Below are positions 1 to 11,530 of a DNA stretch of 64,000 nt, piece by piece. Under the pieces are notes generated by a model. It made no database searches. It was not told the origin of the DNA and was given only the letters and a program-made list of their open reading frames with translations. The DNA lies in NCBI GenBank assembly GCA_001414345.1, contig LLCB01000164.1:61303-125302 (forward strand), read 5' to 3'. Origin of the DNA: Hymenoscyphus infarciens (Eukaryota; Ascomycota; Leotiomycetes; Helotiales; Helotiaceae). Made by a program: the position numbers and the translations under genes. Numbering within the stretch: position 1 is the stretch's first letter; each line of letters begins with the position of its first letter.

Positions 1-1320
1 TATCTATATTAGAAAAGTCTTAGTTATCTCTCTAGCTTCTAAGAGCTATACTCTTACTTTTATTATTCTATAATCTTTTATTCTTAGGTAATTAGTAATA
101 AGTTAGAGACCTTTTTATAGGTACTTGACTTTCTTCTCTAAAAGAAGGCTCTATACTTTAAAGTAGAGCTTAGAAGAGATCTAGAGTCGCTTCTAAATCT
201 AATATATTAAATATTAAAAAGAGAGAGAGATAAAAGAGTTAATTTAGAAGTTTTCTAGATAACTATTATATATTAACTATCGAAATTATATATAGTAGTT
301 CTTATACTAAGAGAGTTATTAGGATTCTTAAGAATACTTAATATATTCTAATCTCTCGACGTATAAAATACGATTTTTACTAGCTATTTATATAGATATT
401 AAACTCTAGTATTACTAGCTATCTAAGTAGTCTTTAATTACTCGGCTATTTAAGAATAGCGTTATAATAGTCTAATTCTAGGCTAAATCGAAATTAAAAT
501 AAAAAGCGATAATAAGCTTAAAAGAGATATTATAAAAGCTATTACTAGTAAAGAAGAGTTTTTCCTTTTTATATAATAGTACGAGTATAAAATATATACT
601 ACTATAAAAGAGATATATAAGAGTATATTTAAGATAGAATAATATATATAAATACTAGGTACTAATATAAAAGAAAAGGAAAAACTATTCTTCTTTTATA
701 CTAAGTATAAATATCTATATATAAGAGGTTAGAGATTACTAAGTCTTAATAGAATAATAACTAAACCCTTCTTAATATAACTACTAAAATAATAAGAGCT
801 TTAAAGCTAAATATATAAGGTTTTAAAGTAAAATATATAATATCTAATTCTTACTCTCTTTAGTACCTTTCTTCTTATAAGTCGTAGAGATATTAGTAGT
901 TATAGAGATATTAGCAGTTTTACAAATGCCGACAATTCAGAATAGCGTACTATTATAATATAAATTCTAGACTTTATAATTTATAATAAACTAAGAAGTA
1001 ATTATAAATTCTATTTAGCTCTTTATAGTTTATTATTTATAAAAAGTTATTAGCTTTATATAAATCTTAGACTATATAGCTTATAGTAGACTAAAAATTA
1101 ATTCTATATATAAATATAAAAACTAGACTTTATAGTCTATATTAGTATAAAAGTTATTATAAATTAGTAAATAGTTAATAATATATATAAATCTTTAGAT
1201 TTATTAATTTATTCTAATTTTCTCTATATAGTATTTTAGACTTATAAGATCTTAAAGCTAGCGCAGATTAGTATGCCTATGGCGTGTAATATATATTACT
1301 TTGTATAGTATTTATAACTT
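1..1320. repeat. AT-rich RIP-degraded repeat block
   Basis: Extremely AT-rich sequence dominated by TA, with stops in every frame and no credible ORF; composition returns to normal near 1250-1330. This is the usual look of a transposon copy mutated by repeat-induced point mutation. An imperfect inverted repeat, with a left arm near 552-572 (aagagtttttccttttt) and a right arm near 668-695, may be the remnant of a terminal or internal hairpin. I could not identify the original element. Confidence 0.7.
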
Positions 1321-2445
1321 TCTCGTCTGGGTTCCGTCGTTGGAAATGCCGTGTCCTACGACAAACAGATATGATGCTTCCCACAAGTACCAAGTTTGAA
1401 GAAATCTCGAATTCATGGTGTCACTTCTCTACTCTCTGATGGAATTTAAGTTGCAGCAACAATTGCGTAAGAGGATGTTTAAAAAGATGTTGTACAAACA
1501 TGCAATTTTTTCCCTGGTTGCCTGGCTTGGATGGGATAGGATGGCATGAGACCACCCCGCGTCTACCACATTGACCAATATGAACAGCAGGAGTTGTTTA
1601 CCCCTCACAGTTCTGATGCACTTGAGAAAAGACGCCACACATGGGAAGAAAGCGGCACTGAATACTATTCAGCAGTGTCTTGAGGGGAGAAATTAACTTT
1701 TATAGCAGAGTAGACTTGAGAAGAAACTTGTATCTGTCAGTTCGCAGCCCCTCCTCCCCCCTTCCATTGTTGTGATCTCCTGTCTTTTAGATTCCATTGA
1801 CTGGAGAGTACCAGGCATGGCCTTCCATTTAAGTACTATAGGCCGCTTTTCAGATTCATACCAAGACGCCACCCAAAAACGCCTCATTGTCCAACCCCAT
1901 GTTGAAAAGAGGAGTGCAAGGAGGAGATGATTGGCAATTATTCTTTGTTGCTTCGTGGCGTCTGGCTGTCAAGGCTGTCTCCGGCTTTCTTCGCAAAGCG
2001 GCGGGTAAGACAGGGAAAACAGCAGGTACGTCACAAGCGCCTTGGATGCCATTTACCTTACCTGCACTGCACTGCACTGCACAGCACCTGCTCCACTAGC
2101 TCCTACTTCATTCAGTGCTGCAACGACCTTAAAACTCCCGTCCTTTCTCTTCCATCTCACCACTCTTGCAAGCCTCGTTTTAGGAACTGCAATCTCAACA
2201 ACAGTACGTCTTAGTAAGTGAATACTCCCACGCCTTGCCTTCCTCTTGCTTGCATTGGCATTGACTGACTTATACTTTCAGCTCCAGTTAGCTGAGCAGG
2301 AAACCGCCTATTGTTTCCCTCCAAAGTCAAGTCCAGGACTTTGACTCTACATCGCCTTCGATTTACCTTCGTTACAACCTACTTCACGCTTCAAACCTTC
2401 TCCCTGCAAGTCATCCAACAAAATCATAAACTTTGGGTGGCCAGG
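1321..2445. other. Intergenic and probable 5' leader of the DUF1774 gene
   Basis: No convincing protein gene. The ORFs here are short, overlap on both strands and show no domain-like composition. From about 2060 to 2440 the + strand becomes C/T-rich, as in fungal 5' leaders. A clean intron pattern (gtaagtgaat donor at 2214, acceptor ctttcag ending 2281) suggests a spliced 5' untranslated region for the gene at 2446. The start of transcription cannot be placed. Confidence 0.4.
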
Positions 2446-3498
2446 ATGTCTTCCTTTGCTGGTATGAAACTGTTCCGGGCCTTGAACAGGAGCTCTCCCC
2501 ATACCCCGCATTTAAGCTAATAAAACTTTGTAGCTGCCAATCCATTCTCTCGACGAGAAGAACACCCAGTCCCAGCCATCTGGACATACAGAGTCCTGAC
2601 CATTGTAACATGGCTAGTCACCGTCATCGCATCCATCTATTATACGTTTGGCATACCAAACGATGACAAGAAAGGATGGAGAAATTCTATTTGGGGACAT
2701 AACCGCACTCATCCAACCCCCTTTGCTCTAAATGCCCTTATTACTTCTCTGTACTGGTATGTCAGCCCTTTTCAAGTCCCTATACCATCCCTATGCTAAC
2801 TCATCTTTCCAGGATTGCACTCTTCCTCCTGCAGATCGGTTATATGTGGCACCTCTTCTCGAACCAAAATGCACATGTTCAAGCAGCTGCAGGAGTTGGC
2901 TCCCACTTCATTTTCAATAATCTCCTCCAGTTTGCCTTTGTCATGCTCTTCGTCCGGTCTCATTTCATTTGGGCTGAGATCATCCTGATCATCAACTTCT
3001 TCAATCTCTCGTTCCTCTACTTCCGTCATAACACGCAGGCACGACTCATTCACATCCCCGTTGCCTCGGGACCACTTGCATGGACATTCGTGGCCTTGTA
3101 CTGGAATGGAGCAATTGCTGTCAATTCACACCACTTGGCAGCTCGTATTTTGGCCAATGTTGCTATCTGGGGAATTCTCGTCTATGGATTGTTCTTCCTC
3201 GTTGCCTACAAGGTTAGTAACTTTCCTTTTGCTTCATGGAATATTCCTAACTAGCGTATAGGATTACACCATTGGTTTCTCTCTTAGTATCTTGACTGCT
3301 GCTTTGGGAGTGGGGCAATTCTTTACACGCGTAGTTGCATTCCAGTGGATCTTTGCCTTTACCATCATGGCAACTCTTTTCGTTGCTACCCTCCTCATCG
3401 CGGTCCCAGGTATCTTTGGCAAGGAATTCAATATCAGACGGGAGGGTGCTGTTGTTCCAGCTGATCAGGAGAGAGCCCCATTGTTGGATGATAACTAG
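2446..3498 (+). CDS. DUF1774 family multi-pass membrane protein
   Basis: A fungal integral membrane protein of unknown function. Four exons: 2446-2461, 2534-2756, 2813-3212 and 3262-3498, giving 291 residues. Introns have donors gtatga, gtatgt and gttagt, with CTAAT/CTAAC branch sites before the acceptors, and all phases close. The spliced N-terminus reads MSSFAAANPFSRREEHPVPA, then WTYRVLTIVTWLV, matching how I remember DUF1774 proteins beginning. The core has successive hydrophobic helices (ALFLLQIGYMWHLFS, GSHFIFNNLLQFAFVMLFVR, GPLAWTFVALYWNG, LANVAIWGILVYGLFFLVAY) and a short polar tail ending ERAPLLDDN. The family's motif GSHFIFNNLLQFAF is intact. The start ATG was chosen because the tiny first exon splices into the conserved NPFSRRE stretch. 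Family assignment is confident; function is unknown. Confidence 0.88.
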
Positions 3499-4329
3499 AT
3501 ACTTGCTTGTGAGGTTTCTCTAGCAAAGTATGACCAGTGGGTGCTATTGGTGGGCAGAGAATGGGGAGTATTATGAGAGGAAACAAAGATTGAAGGGGGA
3601 GGGAGGACAAAAATTGATTTTCACTTTTCCTACCGACTGTGGTCTCTACCACAGCGTTGGTTAGGTTCCATCTGTATGGAGGTGTTACCCCAACGTGGAC
3701 CAAATTATTGATGGTTTGTTAGGGTATGGCATTGGCGATGGATTATTGACTTTTTTTTTTTTTTCAGTTCTTACTTCTTGAAAGCATAGGAGCCCTATTG
3801 CAGGTTATTTGGTATTCCCTGTGTTCTTCTATTTCCTGCCTTTTCTCCTGATGTTGTGTCTTTGGAAGCACTACCTAAATCATGATGAAAAGTGGCTCGC
3901 TATCACTATTCGTTACATTCCCTGCAATAGTTTTCTTGGTACTCTTGTTGTACATTTTGATAGGAAACGGGTTAGTAGTCTGCAGACTTTTGTTACTTTA
4001 GATGGATCCTGGTGGTACATTGTAGCAGATGTTCATCATTGGTGTTGCTGTCTTAGAATTAACTGTAAAAGCGGCACTTGATCTCACATAGTGCCTAGAG
4101 AAAGGCAATCACTGACTTGTCCAATCAAGATTGATCTGTGTCTCCCTCCGCGCCTCAGCACATGGAAAAATCCCCACAATTCAAAAATAATATTCAGAGT
4201 CGCAAATAACACCTTCACTCTCACGAAAACTGGATACTCTGCCGCCTGGTCCAGTCAGTTAATGACCAGACATTGCATTAACTGTTCCCTTTCGCGGACC
4301 CTTCTCAAAAAAATTAGTTTCTACTCGCC
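3499..4329. other. Intergenic region, 3' flank of the DUF1774 gene
   Basis: A T-rich 3' flank with a T13 run at about 3751-3763. ORFs at 3809-4081 and 4091-4444 have no recognisable domain and start or end in low-quality contexts. I see no gene here. Confidence 0.4.
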
Positions 4330-4580
4330 TGACTCTAATCAAGCTCTTAGTTCGCTGGGAGATTGTTTCCTAAAAACATTCGCCGCCGTAGGCGGATGTT
4401 CTCTATCCCATTCCCTGAGGGGGGAATGGGGGCTGCCCCGGTAGCGCGGTTCGCCGCGCCCGGGGGGTTAGAGTTTTGCTGTTTTTTTGTGAAGGTCTCG
4501 GAAACGACTAGCAAGCCTTGCGGTGGACAGTCTTCTGCTTCAAGACATACTAACGCATATAAAATAGGCTCTTAACGTTT
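4330..4580 (+). other. Cluster of GC hairpins with group-I-intron-like core motifs (possible mitochondrial insertion)
   Basis: Three strong GC-rich stem-loops follow each other: 4383-4395 (ccgcc/ggcgg), 4407-4430 (perfect 9 bp arms cccattccc/gggaatggg) and 4436-4465 (ccccgg-gcgcgg stem, ttcg loop). Just upstream, ttcgctgggagattg resembles the P element of group I introns. Downstream, ctcggaaacgactagcaag resembles the R element and tcaagacatactaacg a degraded S element. GC hairpins plus such a core are typical of fungal mitochondrial DNA, so this may be a nuclear mitochondrial insertion or an intron relic. The P7 pairing between R and S is poor, so this is tentative. Confidence 0.33.
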
Positions 4581-4725
4581 AATAAGAAGGTAAACTAACA
4601 CCTTACGTATTTATTTATATTTATTTTGGATTTTCACAAGTAGTAGTTATTAAGTTATCGCGTTACAACTTTGGTAGGGTCCTAAATTGTGCTGTCGCTT
4701 TTTTTGTCCACCCACACCGGGAGCC

Positions 4726-4766
4726 GACCTTTCCGCCGGTCACGGGGACCTTTCCGCCGGTCACGG
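4726..4766 (+). repeat. 20 bp tandem duplication in the promoter of the Zn2Cys6 gene
   Basis: The 20 bp unit gacctttccgccggtcacgg occurs perfectly at 4726-4745 and again at 4747-4766, about 100 bp before the start codon at 4869. Each copy contains ccgccgg/ccggtcacgg, so it could duplicate a binding site, but no factor can be named from sequence alone. Confidence 0.7.
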
Positions 4767-4868
4767 TCCGACCTCCTCCTCCCTCGTCCTTCCTCCATCT
4801 CTCTTCCTATCCATTCGCAGTTCAATTCTACCATCAATTTGCTTCGCAATTGAATCGCAACTTCAACC

Positions 4869-7060
4869 ATGGATCGCGATCCAAACCAACAACCGCGCCC
4901 GATGTCGATGGCGATGCCGGCCAACGTGCGAGATGACGCCCGAGTTGCGCACTCGTTGCAAATGTCGCACAATCCCGAGGTCCGCAGCAGCCCAGACGAT
5001 GCGCGCGACGAGAGCAGCATGAACTTGGGTAATGGCCACGAGGGCATGAAGCCGATGAAGAGAGCCTGCAATGATTGCCGTCAGCAAAAGGTCAGTTTCC
5101 TCTTCTACTCGATCTTGATTTTGTCGCGTTTCAATGGCTTTGCTAACGTGATTGGAACAGCTTCGCTGCGATGTTGTTCAATCCCCGTTCGCGCCGTGCT
5201 CCCGCTGCCGTAAACTCGGGAAGCAATGTACGGTTGATACACTCTTCAAGCGTGTCGGCCGACGAGAGTGAGTATTTCGACGCGCTTTGGATGATCAATT
5301 TGCTAATCGTTTGGTGAAGCAAATATGCTGAGATGCAACGGGAGATCGAGGAGTTGCGCTGGAAATTGAGACGTCAAACTCAAGGTGCTGGTATCGCGCT
5401 TCCACCCCAACCTCAGCAAGACAATGGCGATGTCGTTGATCCAGCCAATCCCCAACCTACTTTGACTCGTGAACTTGGTCACTTTACCCTTTCAGGTGAA
5501 CTTCTTGAGGATCTTTTCAGCAAGTGAGTTCCATCCGATCTTCTCTCTCCTCTTCAACATGCTAATATATGCTAGGTTCTTCACACTTTATCACCCTCTC
5601 CTCCCGTTCCTTGATCCAACCCAAGGTCCAGATCACTACTTTGGCCTTTCTCCTCTCCTAGGTTGGAGCATTGTTATGGTAGCTGCCAGACGCTTCAGTC
5701 GTGAGCCTAGCCTCCACAAATCCCTCACAGCCGATTACGTCCGATTTTTGTGGTCCACCATTTCCGATGTTCCCCAAAATTACCATGTTGTGAAGGCTCT
5801 CGCTTTGATTTGCTATTGGCCATTGCCTACAGACAGAGACTTCAAGGATTTGACCCCTCAACTCAGTGGCCTCATGATGCAGATTGCTTTACAAAATATG
5901 CTTCATCTCGAAGTTCAATCCCAAACCCCGTTCAGAGGAGAGTTGTCGCCAGCTGATCATAGAGATCGATTGATGACCTGGGCTGCCTGTAACATTGTTG
6001 CTGAGAGGTATGTCAAAATGGCACTTTCTTCTCCATTTAACTAACAAAGCCTAGCACTTCCACCATTCTTGGACTCCCTCCTAACACGGTTCATGAGGGT
6101 GTTCTTGGTTCAAACTTCACATATCTTTCCACTCACCAGCTTCCTTCTGATCTTGTTGGTCAATTGAGAATCTCCCAATTCCTTAATACTGTTACAAAGA
6201 GTCTATACTGCAACAAGTCTGAACCTAATGGTTTGGTTCCTGAAGCTATGCGACCCCAGACTTTAGAGAATTTGCGAGCCCTTTATGGCAGATTGGAACT
6301 TGCTTTGGCCGATCATATGTCAAGTAAGTGTTCTTAAATTTCCATCAAAAAACACCATCGCTAACACTCTACAGCTATTACCGAACTTCATCTGCACGCA
6401 GCCAATGTTCACCTTCTCACCTTCGCTTTCTTCCTCACACCTGGTGTAGATCAAACTACGGCTCTCTCTCATCTGTACAATGCTGTTTGCAGCTTCCTCC
6501 AAGGCGTGATGAGTAATGTGACGTCAACTGGCACTCTCTTCGACCACTGCAGCAACTTCATCACCAATACCATTTTCTCTTCCACGTTTACTTTGGTTAA
6601 GATATTCAACAGTTCATTTGCCAGCCAGATCGATCTTGACCAAAGAAGTGGCATGGCTTTATTCAATGGCATCATTTTGGGTATCCGAGGAATGAGCATT
6701 GGAAATGATCTCGCTTCTCGAGTTGCTGCTAGAGTACCACTTATGTGGCGCGCCCTCGGCGCAGGATCTCAATTCTTAAACAAGTCTGATCCTTCACTCC
6801 TACGGATTCAATTCCGAATGGGAGTCAGCCATATCTACGACCTCCACTTCGCTTGGAAAGAGCAACTCAAGGCCAAGGGTGCTACACCCGAGGCAGCTTT
6901 GACCCTCGCGGATGGAACGATCAGCACTTCAAATGGACCATTTGCAGGATTGGATTACGATGAGAGAATTCTCTACGATTCAATGGATTGGGTATTTGGT
7001 GATTGGTCTGGCCTGCCACTTGGATCGTATGATCGCTCATACGTGGGCCGATTGGCATGA
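4869..7060 (+). CDS. Zn(II)2Cys6 transcription factor, War1-like
   Basis: A GAL4-type fungal transcription factor of 639 residues. Six exons: 4869-5090, 5161-5267, 5320-5523, 5576-6007, 6055-6323 and 6375-7060; every intron has consensus borders and the phases close. The zinc cluster is split by intron 1 and has cysteines 67, 70, 77, 87, 90 and 97 (C-x2-C-x6-C-x9-C-x2-C-x6-C) in RACNDCRQQK/LRCDVVQ. It is followed by FKRVGRRDKYAEMQREIEEL, a linker and short coiled coil characteristic of War1-like weak-acid-response regulators. The C-terminal half resembles the fungal-specific middle homology region (FFTLYHPLLPFLDP, AERVSTILGLPP-like). It should act in the nucleus on DNA. The War1-like label comes from the linker; the target genes cannot be inferred here. 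Confidence 0.9.
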
Positions 7061-7683
7061 AGGTAATGAATAACGACATCCTACAATACCCTAATCACTG
7101 TACTCTTTTCATGTAATTGTCCTACTAGGTGCTTTCATTGGGGAGTTTGGGGTGGATGGATATCATGGAGTTTTAAGGAAGAGATAGTGTCAGCTTTAGT
7201 GTGCTTCTTCAGATTGATCCTTGGGATTGGGGGTGAAGAAAGCTACTAGGAAGTTGGCCAAAAATTTGTGCTAGGTTGATGAGCTCAATGAATGCATGAA
7301 ATTTGTCCTTTAACTTGATCAGACATTGCTTTGTGCTGCATTCGTCTTGCTTTTTATAACTCTGTGACTTTGTGTTAGCTTGTTTGGCGATCAGCCTGGA
7401 GCGAAATCGTTGGACCCCTTGACCCCACCAGCCAGCGTCATTCAACCAGCAAACATACACTACCACCTTTCTAGAAACAAGCTCAATTACTCTGCCTCTA
7501 CAATATCTTTCCCTCTTTTTGGCCCTTGTCTTCAACTATCAATCATTCCCTAAACTAAGGTTCCCACAGTCTTTTCTTTTGGTTTCACTTGGAAGCTTGT
7601 CCTAATCGTGCGGGGGTCAAGGTGTCACAGCTGTTGCTGAAGCTTCAATTCAGCTCCTCACCACAACATCAATTCTAGCAAGA
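7061..7683. other. Intergenic region between Zn2Cys6 and SMP-30 genes
   Basis: Holds the 3' flank of the upstream gene and the promoter of the next. An ORF on the opposite strand (7209-7535) has a basic, low-information composition and no supporting splice or domain signal. From about 7400 the + strand becomes C/T-rich, consistent with a fungal core promoter and leader. Confidence 0.4.
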
Positions 7684-9000
7684 ATGACCACTGTAACAAA
7701 TAAAGATATTCAGGTCTTGCCCATAGAGGTCAAGGTAAGCTTCATACACCCCCTTCTTCATTCAGTGCTAATAAATCTCAGACCGCAGACCGCATCGCAG
7801 AAAGCAATGGCAGCATCAGGTAGGTACCTTCCTTTCCCATCACCTCCCCCAGCAGCATTAACACGAGGCAGAGCTTTTGAAATCCCTAAAACAGGCGATG
7901 CCCTCACGATCATACAATACTCCTCCGAACTGCAACCTATAACCGGCCCCTCACCAACTCAGTCCCTCCTCCTCTCTACAGTCGAAAGCAGCAAAAACCC
8001 CTTCTTCCACGAGGCATGCGTATACCTTCCCTCCCACGATGAGCTCTACATCACCTCGAATCTTCTACAATCTTCTTCCACGTCTTTATACCCCACAATC
8101 CTCATTTCGCGTATAAAATTTACGCGTTCGCCGTCCTCTCCAACGCCTACAGTCATATCGAAGCTAGAATGGGCGAAATTACGACCACCGGTTGGAATCG
8201 ATATGCCAAACGGGGGAGTAAATTACAAAGAGGGCCTCCTCTTCTGCGCGCAAGGCAGTCCAGCACCGGGAACGGGCGGAATCTACTACATGCCACGATC
8301 CGCCCCTCCAATACCTATAGTCACCAATTTCTACGGGCGTGATTTCAATTCCGTCAACGATGTGGTGGTTTCCAAACGCGATGGGAGTATATGGTTCACA
8401 GACCCATGTTACGGCTACGAACAAGGTTTTCGTCGGCGCCCCGAACTCCCCAATCAGGTATACCGCTTCGATGCTGAGGGGAGCGGGGAAGTTAGGGTTG
8501 TGGCTGGGGAATGGGAACGCTGTAATGGGATTTGCTTCTCCCCTGGTGAGGAGAAACTATATGTCACCGATACCGGGGTGGTTTATGGAGATGGAGGGAG
8601 GGATCTACAACGTCCGGCTACCATTTATATTTTTGATATCGTGTACCCGGAAGTTAAGGGGAAGGGAAAGTCTCTGGATGGAAAGTCTGAGGCGGGAACT
8701 TAACCTTTCTTGCAGAATCGGAGGACCTTTGCTTATGCGACGCAAGGTGTGCCAGATGGGATTAAATGCGATACGAAGGGGAATGTATATTCGGGGACTG
8801 GAGCGGGGATTGAGATCTGGAATCAGTATGGGAGTTTGATTGGGAAGATTGTTGTTCCTGGCGGACAGGGCGTTGCGAATTTTGGGTTTGGGAGGGAGGG
8901 GGAGTTGTTTCTTTGTGGGGAGCAGAGGTTGTGGTGGGTACAGTTGAATTCTGGGACGGATGGGGAGGAGGGGCTTAGGGGGGATTTGTTGGGTATTTGA
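7684..9000 (+). CDS. SMP-30/gluconolactonase/LRE-like beta-propeller protein
   Basis: Predicted sugar-lactone hydrolase-like protein of 399 residues. Exons 7684-7734, 7789-8652 and 8716-9000. The first intron has a gtaagc donor and a gctaat branch site. The second (63 bp, donor gttaag, acceptor ttgcag) removes an in-frame TAA at 8701 and joins two parts of one domain, IFDIVYPE to NRRTFAYATQGVPDGIK. Family hallmarks are visible: GIDMPNGGVNYKEGLLFCAQ, FNSVNDVVVSKRDGSIWFTD, NGICFSPGEEKLYVTDT, GVPDGIKCDTKGNVY, and VANFGFGREGELFLCGEQRLW near the end. The N-D and the D of VTDT are expected metal ligands. Substrate is unknown. A further optional donor (ggtaggt, ~7820) could shorten the N-terminal region. 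Confidence 0.85.
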
Positions 9001-9989
9001 GGAAGGGGGTGTGGTTTTGGAGGAGGGGAAGTGTTGGGGTTGAACAGCACCGGATCGAACTTTGGAATTGGAAGTAAGCATGATTGGAACGGGAGTTGAG
9101 GCATTGGACATTACGAGCATTGATCGGGTGAGGATTGGTCCCCTGATCATGGAGTTTATGTTCTTCTTGGTGGGGAATGAAAATGCTTCATGAATACCTA
9201 TGAATAGAGGGCCCACCATTAGTAGTAATACTAATATTTACTACTAGCCCCTTTTCTTTTTACCCTTGGGGGGTTTTTTTGCATTTGCTTTTGCTTTGAA
9301 TTGTCGAATCTTCTGATATTTTCAGGGGGAGAGCGTTCTTCTTGTCTTTGTTTGGTTAGCCTGTCAAATTTTAAGAGAAGTCTCTTTCCAAGGGCATTTT
9401 GGCTGGGAAGTAGGAAACGAAGTTACCTTTCCACAACCTGGGACTAGATGCCCCCTTTCTTCCAAGACTTCGTTACCTATCATGGCCTGTCCTCTTTTTC
9501 ATTCTCCTCTTCTCCCATTTCCTCCCTTCCTCTCCTTCCTCGACCTGGGGTCATCTCGTTTCCTCTGTACCTGCGATGATTTGCTCGCGGTTCTGTGAGG
9601 ACGGAGTAGCTGTTTCCGTTTCTTCTTAAGTCGTTGTATTCTCGTTGGGCGGTTTCGGCGGCGAGTGGATTGATAGGTTGATGTTGATGATGTGGTGGGG
9701 CTGGTTGTTGTTGGGTTGCTGTTTGGGCAGTGGCTTGGTTTGTGGCATGGTGTGTTGTTTGGTTTGGAGGTTGAGTCGCTGATTGAGTCGCTCTTTGAGT
9801 CGCTGCTTGGGCCCGTGCTGTGGTTTTATTTGCTCGTTGGAGGTTGGACGTTGGCCTTCCGGTTGGGATTTCGCCCAGAGAGCCGGCTGTTCATTTGGAT
9901 TTTGCTTTCGTTTCCGATTCCGTCTACTCATTGTTTGATTGCTGGAGTCGCTGGTGTTGATCCTTGCCTAGAGCGAAAGAGGTGGATAT
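9001..9989. other. Intergenic region with low-complexity Q/N/P-coding stretch
   Basis: No gene that I can support. Between 9626 and 9931 the minus strand is open for about 100 codons rich in Gln, Asn, Pro and Lys, the other face of a G/T-rich tract. A 12 bp degenerate tandem repeat containing gagtcgct occurs three times near 9768-9807. The stretch could be a low-complexity gene 3' end or simply biased DNA. It abuts the transposon target duplication at 9990. Confidence 0.3.
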
Positions 9990-9998
9990 ATATAGATA

Positions 9999-11058
9999 CG
10001 GTAATTATCCATTTTGCCCTCTAAATGATGATTTATACCTTAAATATCCCTTAATTAATAAATAATACCTAGAATACCCCTTGTTTTTGTACCCCTTATT
10101 TTTAGAGGGCAAAACTGTTAAAATAGGGGTATTCTAGTTAGTAAAGATATTTTCCTTATTTATTGTTTTCTTTATACTAATACACTAAAAATTTAATGAA
10201 TATAGTAAATTAACCTACTACTATACTATCTACTTACTTCCTAATACGTAAACTTTTATAAGTAGGCTAAGCAACTTCTCGTTATTCACCAAATTCTTCG
10301 CTTTAAGGTTAGGATCTTAATTAATAGATTCGGCGTAGGTATTAAGGATCGTATACTATTCTTACCGCGGTGATTAAGGTATATATTAGTTAGGCAAGAG
10401 TAAGGGGTGTACGCTTAAAGGATTACGCGCTAAGTCTTCTCAGAAAGGATAATATATAGGTAGAATTCGTATATCTCTTTTGCCTTATACTCGAGGATAA
10501 ACCGTCCTTTATCTAACTTTATAATCTTATAGGATTCGTCCCGATTAATTAGATAAACAATTATAGCCTCTTTTGCCTCTTTAAGAGTAGGCTACTCTCG
10601 ACCGATTCGTATAATGTCCTTCAAAGCGTTAGTATCCGCTAGTATAGAATCACTTATTAATTCATTTATAATAGCTTTATCTTATTATTCTTGTTAATTA
10701 AGCTCTTTTAATATTATATAACGAGGCTTTACACACCGCTCGTGCTCTACCTTATCCTTATACTTAAGAGCTAGTATATTAGTAGTGGTGGTAATAGTAG
10801 AAGAAGATAGAGAGGGAATAGATTTTAGTACTCGAATATTATAAGGCATCCTAGTATATAGTTTTAATTCACTTAAAAACGGGTATAGATATATAGTAAA
10901 AGTAGTGAATATTTACTAACTAGAATACCCCTGTTTTAACAGTTTTACCCTCTAAAAATAAGAGGTACAAAAACAAGGGGTATTCCAGGTATTATTCATT
11001 AATTAAGGGATATTTAAGGTATAAATTATCATTTAGAGGGCAAAATAGATAATTACCG
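9999..11058. mobile_element. Mutator-like (MULE) DNA element, RIP-decayed, with ~150 bp inverted ends
   Basis: A complete 1060 bp element. The first ~150 bp (cggtaattat... with gccctctaaatgat, ttataccttaaatatccctt and gtttttgtacc) recurs inverted at about 10908-11058, ending ataattaccg. The element is bounded by a perfect 9 bp direct repeat, atatagata, at 9990-9998 and 11059-11067. Long terminal inverted repeats with a 9 bp duplication are diagnostic of the Mutator superfamily. The interior is AT-rich with no intact ORF, but the minus strand keeps a relic of a FAR1/MuDR-type N-terminal domain (next entry). Differences between the ends are mostly C/T or G/A, as expected from RIP. It is non-autonomous. 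Confidence 0.85.
10430..10590 (-). pseudogene. Relic of a FAR1/MuDR-type transposase N-terminal domain
   Basis: Reading the minus strand from about 10590 gives LKEAKEAIIVYLINRDE, then YKIIKLDKGRFILEYKAKE and YEFYLYIILSEKT. This tracks the FAR1/MuDR N-terminal pattern of a helix followed by a K-x-D-K-x-R-[FY]-x-L-x-C-K motif; tyrosines stand where zinc-binding cysteines would be expected, as TGC-to-TAC RIP mutations would produce. Stops follow on both sides and no catalytic domain remains. Confidence 0.5.
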
Positions 11059-11067
11059 ATATAGATA

Positions 11068-11530
11068 TAATATAGGGAAGTTTTGGGGGCACTGGAAGAC
11101 TCTAGTGACAGGTACGCGGGGGAAAAATAAGACATTTGTATTTTTTTCAAGAGCTCCGCTGCGTCTTCGTTCTTTACATTACCAAGCCTTCTTTTTTTTT
11201 ATTCTTTTAGAGAACCGTCGATATTACTCGAAAAGCTTCACGAAAATGGGGAACGGGATTCTTTATTCTTCTCAATTATCTAGAATTGTACTCGCTAACA
11301 TTCTGAGTCTGTAAATTGTTTCACCTAGTTCTCAGCAGAGCAATAAAGCCCGCGTCTCTTGCATTTTAAGGCCATTTATTTCAATATTTTTACAACCGTT
11401 TTTGAAACCTAGTTGTCACCGGGATGCATGTTTCATATCTTGTCTCGTAATGTTAGTATTGAATGGGGGAATGATACCCACCTCTTCAATACATTGCGAC
11501 CCATTGAAACGGCCAATTACAGTTTAGTCA
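11068..11530. other. Intergenic region, 3' flank of the RING-like gene
   Basis: Between the right target duplication of the MULE and the stop codon of the minus-strand RING-like gene. A short + ORF at 11105-11314 shows no domain. Nothing else is recognisable. Confidence 0.4.

Noticed and set aside
8701..8703. Stop codon splitting the SMP-30-like gene into two ORFs
   Set aside because: A 63 bp intron (8653-8715) with ttgcag acceptor removes it and joins contiguous domain sequence.
8605..9219. A 204-codon minus-strand ORF
   Set aside because: Lies antisense to the C-terminal part of the SMP-30-like protein, whose family motifs are clear; Pro/Thr/Ser-rich shadow.
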